Source of the DNA: DASVEG01 sp035540495
GTDB lineage: Bacteria; Actinomycetota; Acidimicrobiia; Acidimicrobiales; CADCTF01
DNA: 64,000 nucleotides
Direction: 5' to 3'
NCBI GenBank assembly: GCA_035540495.1
Contig: DATLGL010000064.1
Coordinates: forward strand, 68,364 to 132,363
A program made the position numbers and the translations under genes. Positions 8,639-17,649 of the stretch are shown here, in pieces; within the stretch, counting starts at the first letter, position 1, and every line of letters begins with the position of its first letter. The notes beneath the pieces were generated by a model, which saw only the letters and a list, made by a program, of their open reading frames with translations, did not search any database and was not told the origin of the DNA.

Positions 8639-8920
8639 ATGGCTGGTCCGGACACGGAGACGGGCGGTGGCGACACCCTCGACGTCGCAGCGATGATCGA
8701 CCGGTTCCGGAGCCGGGCGAGGGCCGTCCGCAGCCGCGGCCTCCCACCGGTGGAGGGGCCGGAGCGACGCCAGTTCATCGAGCAGATGCAGCTCGACTAC
8801 ATGGACTTCGCCATGATCGGCGACGCCGAAGGCGAGGTCGTCGACGGCGTCCTCACGCTGCGTGTCGACCTGCGGCCGAAGGGGACGAAGGCGTCCGCGC
8901 CGGCGTCGGCCGGCGACTAG
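8639..8920 (+). CDS. Hypothetical protein, 93 aa
   Basis: This small protein has a helical first half (residues 15-60, with a run of Arg-rich turns and a predicted amphipathic helix FIEQMQLDYMDFAMIGDA), then a short beta-like strand pair and a Lys/Ala-rich tail. ATG 8639 follows TAACGT by 7 nt, a leaderless start. It ends 6 bp before the stop of the convergent membrane-anchored protein. No family is recognised. Confidence 0.65.
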   Translation: MAGPDTETGGGDTLDVAAMIDRFRSRARAVRSRGLPPVEGPERRQFIEQMQLDYMDFAMIGDAEGEVVDGVLTLRVDLRPKGTKASAPASAGD

Positions 8921-8926
8921 CCCGCG

Positions 8927-9979
8927 TCAGCCAGCAGCTGCGGGATCGAGCGGTTCGTCCCGTTCGAGCTCGACGACGACCCGGCGGTCGACCGCCGACC
9001 CCGCGCCGTCGGTGCCGTTCACCCGTTCGTCGACGACCAGCGGGAGACCGAGCTCCGGCGCGAACCACACGTGGCGGGCGATCCGCATGGAGTGGTCGCC
9101 GCCGAGCGAGATGTCGACGGTGTACTCCACGACGTCGACCGACCGTCCCGTGGCGCCGACCGTGCGCGTTCCCGCGCCGACGAGCCGAAGCGTCGCGTCG
9201 AGCGATGTGCGGCGGTCGTCGCTCGTCGCGCTCCACGTCCAGACCGCGCCGTCCGGTTCCGCGACCGGCACATCGACGAACCCGGCCGCCGACCGGAACC
9301 GCAACGGGGCCCGTCCACCCGTGGCGACGAGCAGCTCGAAGGCACGGCGTCCCGGGCCGTCGTAGCGGACCAGTTCCGAGGTGATCATGAGGTAAGGCGC
9401 ATCGACCCGTTGCGCCCCCGAGGTCGACGGGCCGACGCGGTACCGCGCTTCGACGGCGCTCTCCCGCGGTCCGACGAGTGTCGTTCCCTCGGTGATCGTC
9501 GCCCGCGCCGACCACTCCCCCGGCCGCGCATGTCGGAGCTCGAAGCGGCGAGGTGCGGCAGGGGCGCCCTCCGCACCGGCGCTCGTCACCGTCGACGGGG
9601 AGGCCGGCGACGCGGTCGGCTCGCCGCCGGGCGAGGCGACACCGCCATCGAGGTCAGCGCCTGTCGCAGCCGGCTGCGCACCAGCGGCGCCGGCGCCCCG
9701 CGCATCGACGACACCCACCGGACCCCCCGAACGCCCCGGCGGCGCAACGGCGTGGGGTGGCGCCGAGGGATCTGCCGCGTCCGTCGTGGAGGCGGCACGT
9801 GACGCGACCTGGGCCCGCGTCGATGGACCCTCGCCCGCGGACGCGATCAGACTGACCGCGAGCGCGACGACGAGGGCGAGAACGGTCGCGGAGATCGCGA
9901 CCGAAGCCGACTGCACCCGGAACGGCGGCCGCGCCGGCACGCGTTCGGGCGGGGCCCCAGCACCTGCCACGTCGTCCAT
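8927..9979 (-). CDS. Membrane-anchored extracytoplasmic hypothetical protein, 350 aa
   Basis: The protein has a short Pro/Arg-rich cytoplasmic N-terminus, one membrane segment (about 26-48), a low-complexity Ala/Pro/Ser/Gly linker (about 50-145) and a beta-rich extracytoplasmic domain (about 150-340). The domain resembles lipid- or polymer-binding beta folds in its regular hydrophobic alternation, but I recognise no family. The architecture (anchor, linker, globular domain) recurs in at least five other proteins here. It is divergent from the CoA-transferase gene with 33 bp between the starts. Confidence 0.72.
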   Translation of the reverse strand: MDDVAGAGAPPERVPARPPFRVQSASVAISATVLALVVALAVSLIASAGEGPSTRAQVASRAASTTDAADPSAPPHAVAPPGRSGGPVGVVDARGAGAAGAQPAATGADLDGGVASPGGEPTASPASPSTVTSAGAEGAPAAPRRFELRHARPGEWSARATITEGTTLVGPRESAVEARYRVGPSTSGAQRVDAPYLMITSELVRYDGPGRRAFELLVATGGRAPLRFRSAAGFVDVPVAEPDGAVWTWSATSDDRRTSLDATLRLVGAGTRTVGATGRSVDVVEYTVDISLGGDHSMRIARHVWFAPELGLPLVVDERVNGTDGAGSAVDRRVVVELERDEPLDPAAAG

Positions 9980-10012
9980 TCTGCCGTAATCCCCCTAGCG
10001 TGAACACCGGCA

Positions 10013-11173
10013 ATGACACCTGACACACCGAGTGCCGCCGCTGGAGGCGCGCCTTCCGGACCGCTCGAGGGGCTGCGTGTGGTCGATTGCTCGACCGTCG
10101 TCGCAGGCCCGGGAGCAGCGCGCCACCTCGGCGACTTCGGGGCGGACGTGATCAAGGTCGAACGCGCCGACGGCGGCGACGGAACCCGAGGGATGGGCTG
10201 GCGCGACCCCACCGACGACGTGACGCTGTGGTGGAAGCTGATCGGACGGAACAAGCGGACGGTCGTTCTCGACCTCAAATCCGCCGAGGGCCGCGACGCC
10301 ATGCTCCGGCTCTGCGACACCGCTGACGTGCTCATCGAGAACTTCCGCCCGGGAACGCTCGAGCGGCTCGGGCTCGGTCCCGAGGTCCTCCTGGCTCGCA
10401 ACCCGAAGCTCGTCATCACAAGGGTGACCGGCTTCGGGCAGGACGGCCCCTACGCGGCTCGTCCAGGGTTCGCGACGCTTGCCGAGGCGATGAGCGGGTT
10501 CGCCGCGCTGAACGGGGAACCCGACGGCGCTCCCCTCCTCCCGCCCATCGCGTTGACCGACGAGGTCACCGCCCTGAGCGCGGCGTTCGCGACGATGGTC
10601 GCCCTGCGCTCCGGCGTCGGGCAGGTCGTCGACGTCAACCTCCTCGAGTCGATGCTGCAGCTGATGGGCGCGCTGCCGTCCGCCGCGGCGATGCTCGACT
10701 ACGACCAGCCGCGCCTCGGTGCAGGCATCCCGTACTCGGTCCCTCGTGGCACGTACCGCTGCGCAGATGGCCGGTGGGTGGCGATCAGCACGTCGTCGGA
10801 GTCGGTCGCTCGCCGGGTGCTCGACCTCATCGGCATCGGCGGCGACGAGCGACTCCACTCGATGGCGGGCCGCGTCGAGCACCGGGCACTGGTCGACGGT
10901 GCGGTGAGCGACTGGATCGGCGCCCGGTCGTCGGTCGAGGTGATCGACGCCTTCGTAGGCGCCGACGCCGCGATCGCGCCGGTCATGCGGATGACGGAGA
11001 TCGTCGTCGACCCGCACATCGTCGCCCGAGGCGCGGTCGCGCCCGTCGACGGCATCCCGATGCAGGGGCCGGTCGCCCGCCTGTCGGCCACCCCCGGACG
11101 GGTCCGCTGGACTGGCCGTCCCCTCGGAGCAGACACCGACGAGGTCATGCGCGAGCTCGACGAGCAGCGATGA
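10013..11173 (+). CDS. CaiB/BaiF (class III) CoA-transferase
   Basis: This 386-residue protein belongs to the class III CoA-transferases, which move CoA between carboxylic acids by a ping-pong mechanism through an aspartyl-CoA thioester. Family hallmarks include LEGLRVVDCSTVVAGPGAARHL at the N-terminus, ENFRPGTLERLGL near 108 and the PIALTDEVTAL segment containing the likely catalytic Asp near 183. The usual family length is about 390-400. It sits 22 bp upstream of the GH13 glucosidase, but the two need not share a pathway. Substrates could be carnitine-, bile-acid- or alpha-methyl-acyl-CoA-like; the sequence does not decide. Confidence 0.9.
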   Translation: MTPDTPSAAAGGAPSGPLEGLRVVDCSTVVAGPGAARHLGDFGADVIKVERADGGDGTRGMGWRDPTDDVTLWWKLIGRNKRTVVLDLKSAEGRDAMLRLCDTADVLIENFRPGTLERLGLGPEVLLARNPKLVITRVTGFGQDGPYAARPGFATLAEAMSGFAALNGEPDGAPLLPPIALTDEVTALSAAFATMVALRSGVGQVVDVNLLESMLQLMGALPSAAAMLDYDQPRLGAGIPYSVPRGTYRCADGRWVAISTSSESVARRVLDLIGIGGDERLHSMAGRVEHRALVDGAVSDWIGARSSVEVIDAFVGADAAIAPVMRMTEIVVDPHIVARGAVAPVDGIPMQGPVARLSATPGRVRWTGRPLGADTDEVMRELDEQR

Positions 11174-11195
11174 CGCGGATGGGTACGGTGCGCCG

Positions 11196-12743
11196 GTGAG
11201 CGCATCGCCCGCCCCGTGGTGGCAGCAGGCCGTCGTCTACCAGATCTATCCACGCAGCTTCCTCGACACCAACGGCGACGGTGTCGGCGACCTCGAGGGG
11301 ATCCGGCGCAAGCTCGATCACCTCGAGTGGCTCGGCGTCGACGCGATCTGGCTGTCGCCGTTCTTCAAGAGCCCGATGAAGGACTTCGGTTACGACGTCG
11401 CCGACTACTGCGACGTCGACCCGTTGTTCGGGAACATGGACGACTTCGACCGCCTTCTCAACGACGCGCACTCCCGCGGCATCAAGGTGATGATCGACTG
11501 GGTCCCCAACCACTCGAGCGACCAGCACCCGTGGTTCCAGGAGTCGAAGGCGTCACGCGACAACGCGAAGGCCGACTGGTACATCTGGCACGACGCGGAT
11601 CCCGACGATCCGACGAGGCCGCCGAACAACTGGCGGTGCGCTTTCACGAACGGTCCGGCGTGGGACTGGTGCGACGAGCGCCAGCAGTGGTACCTCCACC
11701 TCTTCCTGCCCGAACAGCCCGACCTCAACTGGCGCAACCCCGAGGTGGTCGAGGCGATGCACGGCACGCTCCGCTTCTGGCTCGACAACGGCGTCGACGG
11801 GTTCCGGATGGACGTCATCCACGGCATCCTCAAGCAGCCCGGGTTCCCCGACATGCCCGAGGGCAGCGACGCGCACTTCACGCCAGAGGTTCGCTACGAC
11901 ATCGAGGGCACGATCGACGCGGTGCGCGATCTGCGCCGCCTGCTCGACAGCTACCCCGGCGACCGCGCCATGGTCGGCGAGGTCTACATCCTCTCGACCG
12001 AGCGCGTCGCCGAGTTCTACGGCCAGAACGACGCTCTGCACATGGCCTTCAACTTCCCGCCGCTGTACGCGCCATGGAACGCCGAGAAGTGGCGCAAGCG
12101 GATCGACCGTGTGGTCGAGGAGCTCGACCCCAAAGACGCCTGGCCGACGTGGGTGCTGTCGAACCACGACAATCCCCGCCACCGCACTCGGTACGGATCG
12201 GAGGCCAGGGCTCGTGCCGCCGCGGTGCTGCTGTTGACGTTGCGCGGCACGCCGTTCCTCTACGCCGGCGAGGAGCTCGGTCTCGAAGACGCCGTCATCC
12301 CCAGCGATCGTGTGGTCGACCCCGGCGGGCGCGACGGGTGCCGGGCGCCGATCCCGTGGACGTCGGAATCCGATCACGGGTGGGGCCAGGACGACAACTG
12401 GCTTCCGTGGCCGGCGAACGCAGACACCCACAACGCCGAGGTCGCACGCCACGACGACGGGTCGGTGCTGCACCTCTACCAGCGGATCCTCGCCGCTCGG
12501 CGCGGCTCGGCTGCGCTACGACTCGGATCGTTCGAGTACCTCGACGCACCTGAGGGCGTGCTCGCGTACGTGCGTGCGTCGGGCGACGACCGCCGGCTCG
12601 TGCTCGTGAACTTCACCGACGACGAGATCGCGTGCGAGGTCGCCGATTCGTGGCGTGTGGAGGTGTCGAGCGTGCGGGGGCCGGACGGCGCTGGCTACGA
12701 AGGGACGCTCGGCGCGAACGAGGCCGTCATCCTGCACCCGTAG
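11196..12743 (+). CDS. GH13 alpha-glucosidase / oligo-1,6-glucosidase-type hydrolase
   Basis: The 515-residue GH13 enzyme has the TIM barrel with its conserved regions: DWVPNHSS (101-108), GFRMDV with nucleophile Asp206, GEVY with acid/base Glu262 and SNHD with Asp325. The C-terminal beta domain covers about 430-515. No signal peptide is present, so it acts in the cytoplasm on imported alpha-glucosides (maltose, isomaltose or trehalose-type). GTG 11196 lies 6 nt after TACGGT, suggesting its own leaderless promoter. The last 17 bp overlap the convergent RNase D gene. Confidence 0.92.
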   Translation: MSASPAPWWQQAVVYQIYPRSFLDTNGDGVGDLEGIRRKLDHLEWLGVDAIWLSPFFKSPMKDFGYDVADYCDVDPLFGNMDDFDRLLNDAHSRGIKVMIDWVPNHSSDQHPWFQESKASRDNAKADWYIWHDADPDDPTRPPNNWRCAFTNGPAWDWCDERQQWYLHLFLPEQPDLNWRNPEVVEAMHGTLRFWLDNGVDGFRMDVIHGILKQPGFPDMPEGSDAHFTPEVRYDIEGTIDAVRDLRRLLDSYPGDRAMVGEVYILSTERVAEFYGQNDALHMAFNFPPLYAPWNAEKWRKRIDRVVEELDPKDAWPTWVLSNHDNPRHRTRYGSEARARAAAVLLLTLRGTPFLYAGEELGLEDAVIPSDRVVDPGGRDGCRAPIPWTSESDHGWGQDDNWLPWPANADTHNAEVARHDDGSVLHLYQRILAARRGSAALRLGSFEYLDAPEGVLAYVRASGDDRRLVLVNFTDDEIACEVADSWRVEVSSVRGPDGAGYEGTLGANEAVILHP

Positions 12744-13932
12744 CGTCGAGATCGTCCGGCACCGCTATATCGGTCGCGAGCTCGCGCCCGGAGCGCTCCT
12801 CGAGCACGAGGTCGCCGCGGCCGGGACGGAACGCCATGGCCGCATGCCCGTCGACGAGGAGGCGGACCTTCTCGCCGATGAGCTCGTTTCGCCACCCCGA
12901 CGCGAGACGGCCCTCAGGCGAGCCGCGAAGGAACTCGTGCAGGTCGGCGCGAGTGGCCAGCAGCGCGGCATCGATCTTGAGGTCCTGCGAGAGCTGCGCG
13001 ATCCAGGCGGACGCGAGCGTCGCCGCGGGCCGCAGCCGGCGGTCGAGGTCGTCGGTCGGGGGCATGTCGGCCGACGACGGCTTCACGCTCTTGCCCCGTT
13101 CCACGACCGTGAGGAGCTCCCGCGCTGCATCCTCCTTCAGGCGCCCGTCGAGACCGCGGATCGACCGGAGCTCGCCGAGTGACTTCGGCTGCCGGTGCGC
13201 GATGCCGAGCACCGCGAGGTCGCTGAGGATCGTGCGGACCGGCCGATCCGCCGCCATGGCCCGCTCCTCTCGCCACGCGGCCACCGCTTGGGCGACTCCC
13301 CGAGCAGGCCCTCGCAGCGACCGGCTCTCCTTGATGCGCCACCACGCCCGATCGGGATCCTGCGCCGAGCGCGGCCGGGCGAGGAGCGCCGCACACTCCT
13401 CCTCCGCCCACGCGAGGCGACCCACCCTCTCGAGCCGTTCGATGATCTCCCGGTGGACGTCGTGGAGATGCGCCACGTCGTCGGCCGCGTACCGACGTTG
13501 CGCGTCGGTGAGCGGACGCTGGGTCCAGTCGGTCAGCCGATCGCCCTTCGTCAGGCGGATGCCGAGGAGGCGCTCGACGAGTGACGACAGTGAGGGTGAG
13601 GAGAACCCGAGGAAGCCGGCCGCCAGCTGGGTGTCGAAGAGCTGCGTCGGCGTCGCGCCGCACGCGACGTCGAGGACCTCGAGGTCCTGATCGGCGGCGT
13701 GCGCGATCGCGACCCCGCCCTCGCGCAGGAGCCGCGCCAGTGGCGCGAGGTCGACGGCGAGCGGGTCGACGAGCACGAGGCCACCAGGCCACGCGAGCTG
13801 CACGAGTGCGAGGTGCGGGTAGTAGGTCCGTTCCCTGTGGAACTCGGTGTCGATCGCGTAGGCCGGCTCGCGAACGATCTCGTCGATGACCTCCTCGAGC
13901 TCACGGTCGGTGTCGATCCAGCGGGCGGACAC
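12727..13932 (-). CDS. rnd: Ribonuclease D (DEDDy 3'-5' exonuclease with HRDC domain)
   Basis: This 401-residue protein has the three exonuclease motifs: IDTEF (Asp28, Glu30), HAADQDLEVL (Asp81/83) and YAADD (Tyr148, Asp152), which bind two metal ions. An HRDC-like domain (about 205-285) contains LGIAHRQPKSLGELRSIRGL, followed by a second helical module. The family trims 3' ends of tRNA and other stable RNAs. The frame is open upstream, but I chose GTG 13932: it follows TAGCGT by 8 nt and gives the normal family N-terminus. Confidence 0.9.
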   Translation of the reverse strand: MSARWIDTDRELEEVIDEIVREPAYAIDTEFHRERTYYPHLALVQLAWPGGLVLVDPLAVDLAPLARLLREGGVAIAHAADQDLEVLDVACGATPTQLFDTQLAAGFLGFSSPSLSSLVERLLGIRLTKGDRLTDWTQRPLTDAQRRYAADDVAHLHDVHREIIERLERVGRLAWAEEECAALLARPRSAQDPDRAWWRIKESRSLRGPARGVAQAVAAWREERAMAADRPVRTILSDLAVLGIAHRQPKSLGELRSIRGLDGRLKEDAARELLTVVERGKSVKPSSADMPPTDDLDRRLRPAATLASAWIAQLSQDLKIDAALLATRADLHEFLRGSPEGRLASGWRNELIGEKVRLLVDGHAAMAFRPGRGDLVLEERSGRELATDIAVPDDLDATGAG

Positions 13933-13954
13933 GGCGGCGAACGCTACCGGCCGC

Positions 13955-14932
13955 TCACGCGCCGGAACGAAGCGCCGCCAAATCGGCGAGGTCGTCGTTG
14001 TCGAACGTCCGGGGCGGTGGGCCTCCGAGTACCTGGCTGACGAGATCCGTCTCGATGGCCCAGAACATGACCGACTCCCGGTTGCGCGAGTGGTAGGGAT
14101 GGTCGGGATCCGCACGCTTGCGGTCGAGGGCGATGTCGACGAGTCCGAGCAGGTGACCCACCTCGTGCACGGCCACCGCCTGCTCGATCGTCGCCGCGTC
14201 GACGAGCGGCGACGCCGCCCCGTTCACCTTTTCGACGAAGAGGGCGAAGACGTCGCCGCGGACCGCGACGCCGATTGCGTTCCGCTGCCCAGCGAACCCG
14301 CCACGAAGGGCAAGGAAGCGGATGACGGCACGGCTGTCGGTGACCGCGATCGAGGCGTGTCGATCGGCGTACGCGTTGATGGCGGTCTCGTTCCACTCGC
14401 CCGGTCCCGTCGAGGCCGCCGTGCGGACCGTGAGACTCACGGGCTTGCGGGTGACGTCGCTCAGCACCCGTTCGACGTACGACGTCGTCGACGCACGGAT
14501 CGAGGTTCCCGGCTCGACGATCACGTCGACCGCGAGTTCGGTCGCCGGCGTCGGCCGCAGCAAGGTGCGTGCATAGGCGCCTGCGCCGCCGAGGCGCCCG
14601 TCGTCGCGTCGAGGCGGCGCGACGGTCGTCGCGGTTTCCGGGGGAGCGGCAGGCGCGGGAGCGTCGTTCGGGCGCTCGGTCGTCCGCGGCGACCCACCGC
14701 CTGACGGAGCACGGGACGACGTGGTCGGCGGCGACGTCGACGGTGGCTCAGACGGCTTCGTCGCATCGTCGACCGTCGCAGGGGTCGTCTCGTCCGGATC
14801 GCCGTAGCCGAACACCCCGGTGCCGTCGTCGCGCGATGCGCACGCGCCCGCGACGAGGGCGAGGCTCAGGAGGAGCGGGATGGCAGCGAACCGGCGCACC
14901 CTCTCACTGTGCCGCGTCGCCACTACCGTCAC
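13955..14932 (-). CDS. Matrixin-like metalloprotease lipoprotein
   Basis: The 325-residue precursor has a signal peptide with lipobox LVAGAC (Cys31) and a long Pro/Thr/Ser/Arg-rich linker (about 35-115). A C-terminal zinc-peptidase-like domain follows. HEVGHLLGLVD (256-266) is the metzincin HExGHxxGxxD zinc site, and SVMFW with Met289 is a plausible Met-turn. It is therefore probably an extracellular zinc peptidase of the matrixin class. The start could be GTG 14932 or the GTG at 14899. The first would lie 5 bp from the divergent carbonic-anhydrase-like gene. Confidence 0.82.
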   Translation of the reverse strand: MTVVATRHSERVRRFAAIPLLLSLALVAGACASRDDGTGVFGYGDPDETTPATVDDATKPSEPPSTSPPTTSSRAPSGGGSPRTTERPNDAPAPAAPPETATTVAPPRRDDGRLGGAGAYARTLLRPTPATELAVDVIVEPGTSIRASTTSYVERVLSDVTRKPVSLTVRTAASTGPGEWNETAINAYADRHASIAVTDSRAVIRFLALRGGFAGQRNAIGVAVRGDVFALFVEKVNGAASPLVDAATIEQAVAVHEVGHLLGLVDIALDRKRADPDHPYHSRNRESVMFWAIETDLVSQVLGGPPPRTFDNDDLADLAALRSGA

Positions 14933-14937
14933 CGGTC

Positions 14938-15462
14938 ATGCCGCTGTTCTCGTTCGAGGGGCGCTCCCCCAACGTCCACCCCGAGGCCTTCGTCGCGCCG
15001 ACGGCGACGCTCGTCGGCGACGTCACCGTCGAGGCGAACGCGTCGGTCTGGTACGGCGCCGTCATCCGGGCCGACTACGCGCCGGTGATCATCCGAGAAG
15101 GCGCCAACGTGCAGGACGGTTCGGTGCTGCACGGCCCGCCCAACACGCCGACCGAGGTGGGCCGTGGCGCAACCGTCGCCCACCTCTGCGTGGTCCACGG
15201 CGCGATCCTGGGCGAGGAGTGCCTCGTGGCGAACGGCACCACCGTCCTCGACGGCGCGCGCATCGGCGCCCGTTCGCTGGTCGCCGCTCACTCGCTCGTC
15301 GCGTCGAACGCGGTCATCCCCGACGGTGTGCTCGCCGCGGGTTCGCCTGCGGAGGTGAAGAAGGCGATCGAAGGCACGCCGGCCGAGTTCTGGGTGAAGG
15401 CGAACCCGGGCGCCTACCGCGACCTCGCCACGCGTCACCGGACCGGCGTCGAGCCCGCCTGA
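14938..15462 (+). CDS. Gamma-carbonic-anhydrase-family protein (left-handed beta-helix)
   Basis: This 174-residue hexapeptide-repeat protein has the family signature ANVQDGSVLHG and the three zinc-ligand histidines His65, His82 and His87 in the usual spacing. Family members hydrate CO2 or serve as PaaY/CaiE-type thioesterase helpers; both roles are possible. It lacks the long acidic loop of the Cam prototype. ATG 14938 follows TACCGT by 8 nt, a leaderless arrangement. Confidence 0.9.
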   Translation: MPLFSFEGRSPNVHPEAFVAPTATLVGDVTVEANASVWYGAVIRADYAPVIIREGANVQDGSVLHGPPNTPTEVGRGATVAHLCVVHGAILGEECLVANGTTVLDGARIGARSLVAAHSLVASNAVIPDGVLAAGSPAEVKKAIEGTPAEFWVKANPGAYRDLATRHRTGVEPA

Positions 15463-15478
15463 GGCGACCCGCGAACGG

Positions 15479-16024
15479 TCAGCCCCCGTAGTTCATCCGG
15501 GTGTCCTCCATGCGGAGGACGTCGCTCGCCTCGTCCTTCTGGAACCGCGCGTAAACGACCTCGCCGATGAACAGCGTCGACGTCCCGCAGTCGACTGCCT
15601 GGCGGACCTCGCACTCGATGTACGCCACCGCCTGATCGAGCACCGGGACGCCGGTGCGCCCGTCGTGGTACGGGAAGCCGTTCAACGTGCGCGCCGCCTC
15701 GTCGACCTCGACCGGCTTCGTGAACTTCCGGACGATGGCCCGATCTTCGCGATCGAGGACGTTCACCGAGAACGCTCTGCCATCGGCGACCAGCGCGTGC
15801 GTCAGGGCGTGCTCCTCGATCGACACCGCCACCAACTTCGGGTCGAAGCTCACCTGCAGCACCCAGTTGGCGGTCATGCCGTTGCGCCGGTCACCGGCCC
15901 GCGAGCCGATGACGTACAGCCCCGTCGGCATCTTCCAGAGCACGCGCCGGCGGAGCTTGTCGTAATCGACGGGGTCGACGCCCTCGGGGAACGGGCCGAT
16001 CGGTTCGTCGGGCTGGCGAGGCAT
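15479..16024 (-). CDS. Flavin-reductase-like FMN-binding protein
   Basis: The 181-residue protein has the split-barrel flavin-reductase fold. PTGLYVIGSR begins the domain, NGMTANWVLQVSFDPKLVAVS is the flavin phosphate-binding region and the central FSVNVLDRED is typical. Such proteins reduce FMN with NAD(P)H for partner monooxygenases or bind flavin themselves. No partner monooxygenase is adjacent. ATG 16024 is 6 nt downstream of TAGGGT, a leaderless start. Confidence 0.88.
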   Translation of the reverse strand: MPRQPDEPIGPFPEGVDPVDYDKLRRRVLWKMPTGLYVIGSRAGDRRNGMTANWVLQVSFDPKLVAVSIEEHALTHALVADGRAFSVNVLDREDRAIVRKFTKPVEVDEAARTLNGFPYHDGRTGVPVLDQAVAYIECEVRQAVDCGTSTLFIGEVVYARFQKDEASDVLRMEDTRMNYGG

Positions 16025-16047
16025 CCGACGACCCTACGGGACGACCG

Positions 16048-17451
16048 TCAGAGGCGGGCGACGGTGCGTGTCGCGGTGTTCGGCGTCTGCTCCGGCGGCA
16101 GCTCGACCTGGCCGAAGCCCGTCGCCTGCTTGTCTTCGGTGATGAGCCAGTAGCCCTTGCCGGTCGGCGCGGGGATGAGCCCGACGACCGCGGTCGCGGG
16201 CGTGCTCGACAGCCCACCGAGGTACGGCGCATCGCCGAACGCGTAGACGGCGCCGTCGGCCCCGACGAGCCAGTAGCCACGGCCGGTGCGAGTGCTGGCC
16301 GCGCCGACGATCGGTGCGCTCAACTGCTGCCCGGCCAGGCTGCCGTGGAAGGCGGCCTCGCCGAACGCGAAGACGCCTCCGTCTCGCCCGACGAGCAGGT
16401 ACCCGCGGCCGCTCGGGATCGACGAGGCGGCGACGATCTTGGCGTTGAGCGCCGATCCGACGAGTGAACCGAGGAAGGTCGAGTCGCCGAAGGTCAACAC
16501 GCCGCCGTCCGCGCCGAACATCCGGTACCCCTGCCCCGTCGGCGAGACGTCGCCGGCGACGATCGGGGCGTTCAGCGGCGACTCCGCCGCGCTGCCGGCG
16601 TAGGCACCATCGCCGAACGCGAACACGCCCCCGTCGGCCGCGAAGAGCACGTAGCCCTTGCCGCTCGGCGTTGCGTCGGCGTCGACGATCGGCGCGTTCC
16701 GTGCCCCGTCGGCGGCACTACCCGAGAAGGCCGCGTCGCCGTAGGTGAACACGCCACCGTCGTCGGTGACGACCAGGTAGCCCGTCGACCCGTTCGGTGC
16801 CACGCCGGCCGTCGCGATCGGCGCTCGCACCGGCTCGGGCTCGGGTGAAGACAGAGCGGTGCGGGGCGCGCTGCGCGAGACACGCGGCGCCGTCGGTCGC
16901 GTCGTGCGCGCCGTGGTGGCGGAGCTCGTCGTGCGGGGCGCCGGCGCAGCGGTGACTGCGCCCGAGCCGCCCGAGCCGCCCGAGCCACCCGACGGCATCC
17001 GGGCGAAGACCTGCGTGACCCACACCTTGCCGTCGGACCCGGTGTAGGTCCCCACGCCGGCGTGGGTGAAGTTCCCGAGGATGTTCGCCCGGTGCGACGA
17101 CGACTGCATGAACATCGAGTTCACCTCGGCGATCGACCCGCCGACACCGACGTTCTCGCCGACGGCGATCCAGCCGGGCATCACCGACGACACCTTGCTG
17201 CCGAGGTTGGTGCTGTGGACGAGCGTGTTGCGCGCGGCCATCTCTCGTGAGTGCGCGGCGGCGACGGACGCCAATCCTCCGGAGCTGGCGACGGTGGGAA
17301 GACCCGCCGCGCTGCGCCGGCTGTTGATGAAGGAGACGTCGGCGGCTGCGGGCCGCGCGGTCGTCGCGATGAGCAGGATCACGGCAGCGGCCAGGACCCC
17401 GATCAGGGTCGGCCACCGGCGCGCGGACGTGACGAAGTGGAGTGAAGTCAT
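16048..17451 (-). CDS. Secreted CAP/SCP-domain protein with tandem propeller-like repeats
   Basis: The 467-residue precursor has a signal segment (about 12-37), a CAP (SCP/PR-1) domain at about 39-152, a Gly/Ser then Thr/Arg/Pro-rich linker (153-210) and five full plus one partial repeat of about 45 residues (224-450). CAP residues include His67, His79, Glu99 in GEN and His120 in SSSHRANIL. The repeats read GYxLVxxDGGVFxFGDAxFxGS, a unit common in secreted actinobacterial proteins and likely to form a beta-propeller or similar. CAP proteins bind lipids or act in peptidoglycan-associated adhesion; the function here is unproven. ATG 17451 gives a proper signal peptide. Confidence 0.85.
   Translation of the reverse strand: MTSLHFVTSARRWPTLIGVLAAAVILLIATTARPAAADVSFINSRRSAAGLPTVASSGGLASVAAAHSREMAARNTLVHSTNLGSKVSSVMPGWIAVGENVGVGGSIAEVNSMFMQSSSHRANILGNFTHAGVGTYTGSDGKVWVTQVFARMPSGGSGGSGGSGAVTAAPAPRTTSSATTARTTRPTAPRVSRSAPRTALSSPEPEPVRAPIATAGVAPNGSTGYLVVTDDGGVFTYGDAAFSGSAADGARNAPIVDADATPSGKGYVLFAADGGVFAFGDGAYAGSAAESPLNAPIVAGDVSPTGQGYRMFGADGGVLTFGDSTFLGSLVGSALNAKIVAASSIPSGRGYLLVGRDGGVFAFGEAAFHGSLAGQQLSAPIVGAASTRTGRGYWLVGADGAVYAFGDAPYLGGLSSTPATAVVGLIPAPTGKGYWLITEDKQATGFGQVELPPEQTPNTATRTVARL
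16102..16782 (-). repeat. Five and a half tandem about-45-residue coding repeats
   Basis: In-frame repeats in the CAP protein share the core DGGVFxFGD with an aromatic residue near each start (GYLVV, GYVLF, GYRMF, GYLLV, GYWLV, GYWLI). The last copy is degenerate (EDKQATGFGQ). The spacing is even at about 45 residues, as expected for blades of one propeller. Confidence 0.8.
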
Positions 17452-17615
17452 GGCAAGCGTGGCGAAGATCGATGTCGTCTGTCGGGACCGAACCCGACAT
17501 GGCGGCGACGCACACACCCGCCAGGGTGCGCCTCGATGCCGGATGCGACCCTAACCGGAGGTGGGACAAAACGCGCGCATCGCGCGCCGGGTTTCCTCTG
17601 CTGAACCGTGTTGAC

Positions 17616-17633
17616 GTCACCACGCGTGGCGAC
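17616..17633. other. Near-perfect 18-bp palindrome in a 198-bp intergenic gap
   Basis: GTCACCACGCGTGGCGAC pairs at eight of nine positions. It lies between the putA stop and the CAP gene start, in a gap (17452-17649) that holds nothing else obvious. It could be a dimeric regulator site for the leftward CAP gene or part of a weak terminator; there is no T-tract. A TTGACG hexamer directly precedes it on the + strand. Confidence 0.3.
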
Positions 17634-17649
17634 AGCAGCACACGCGGCG

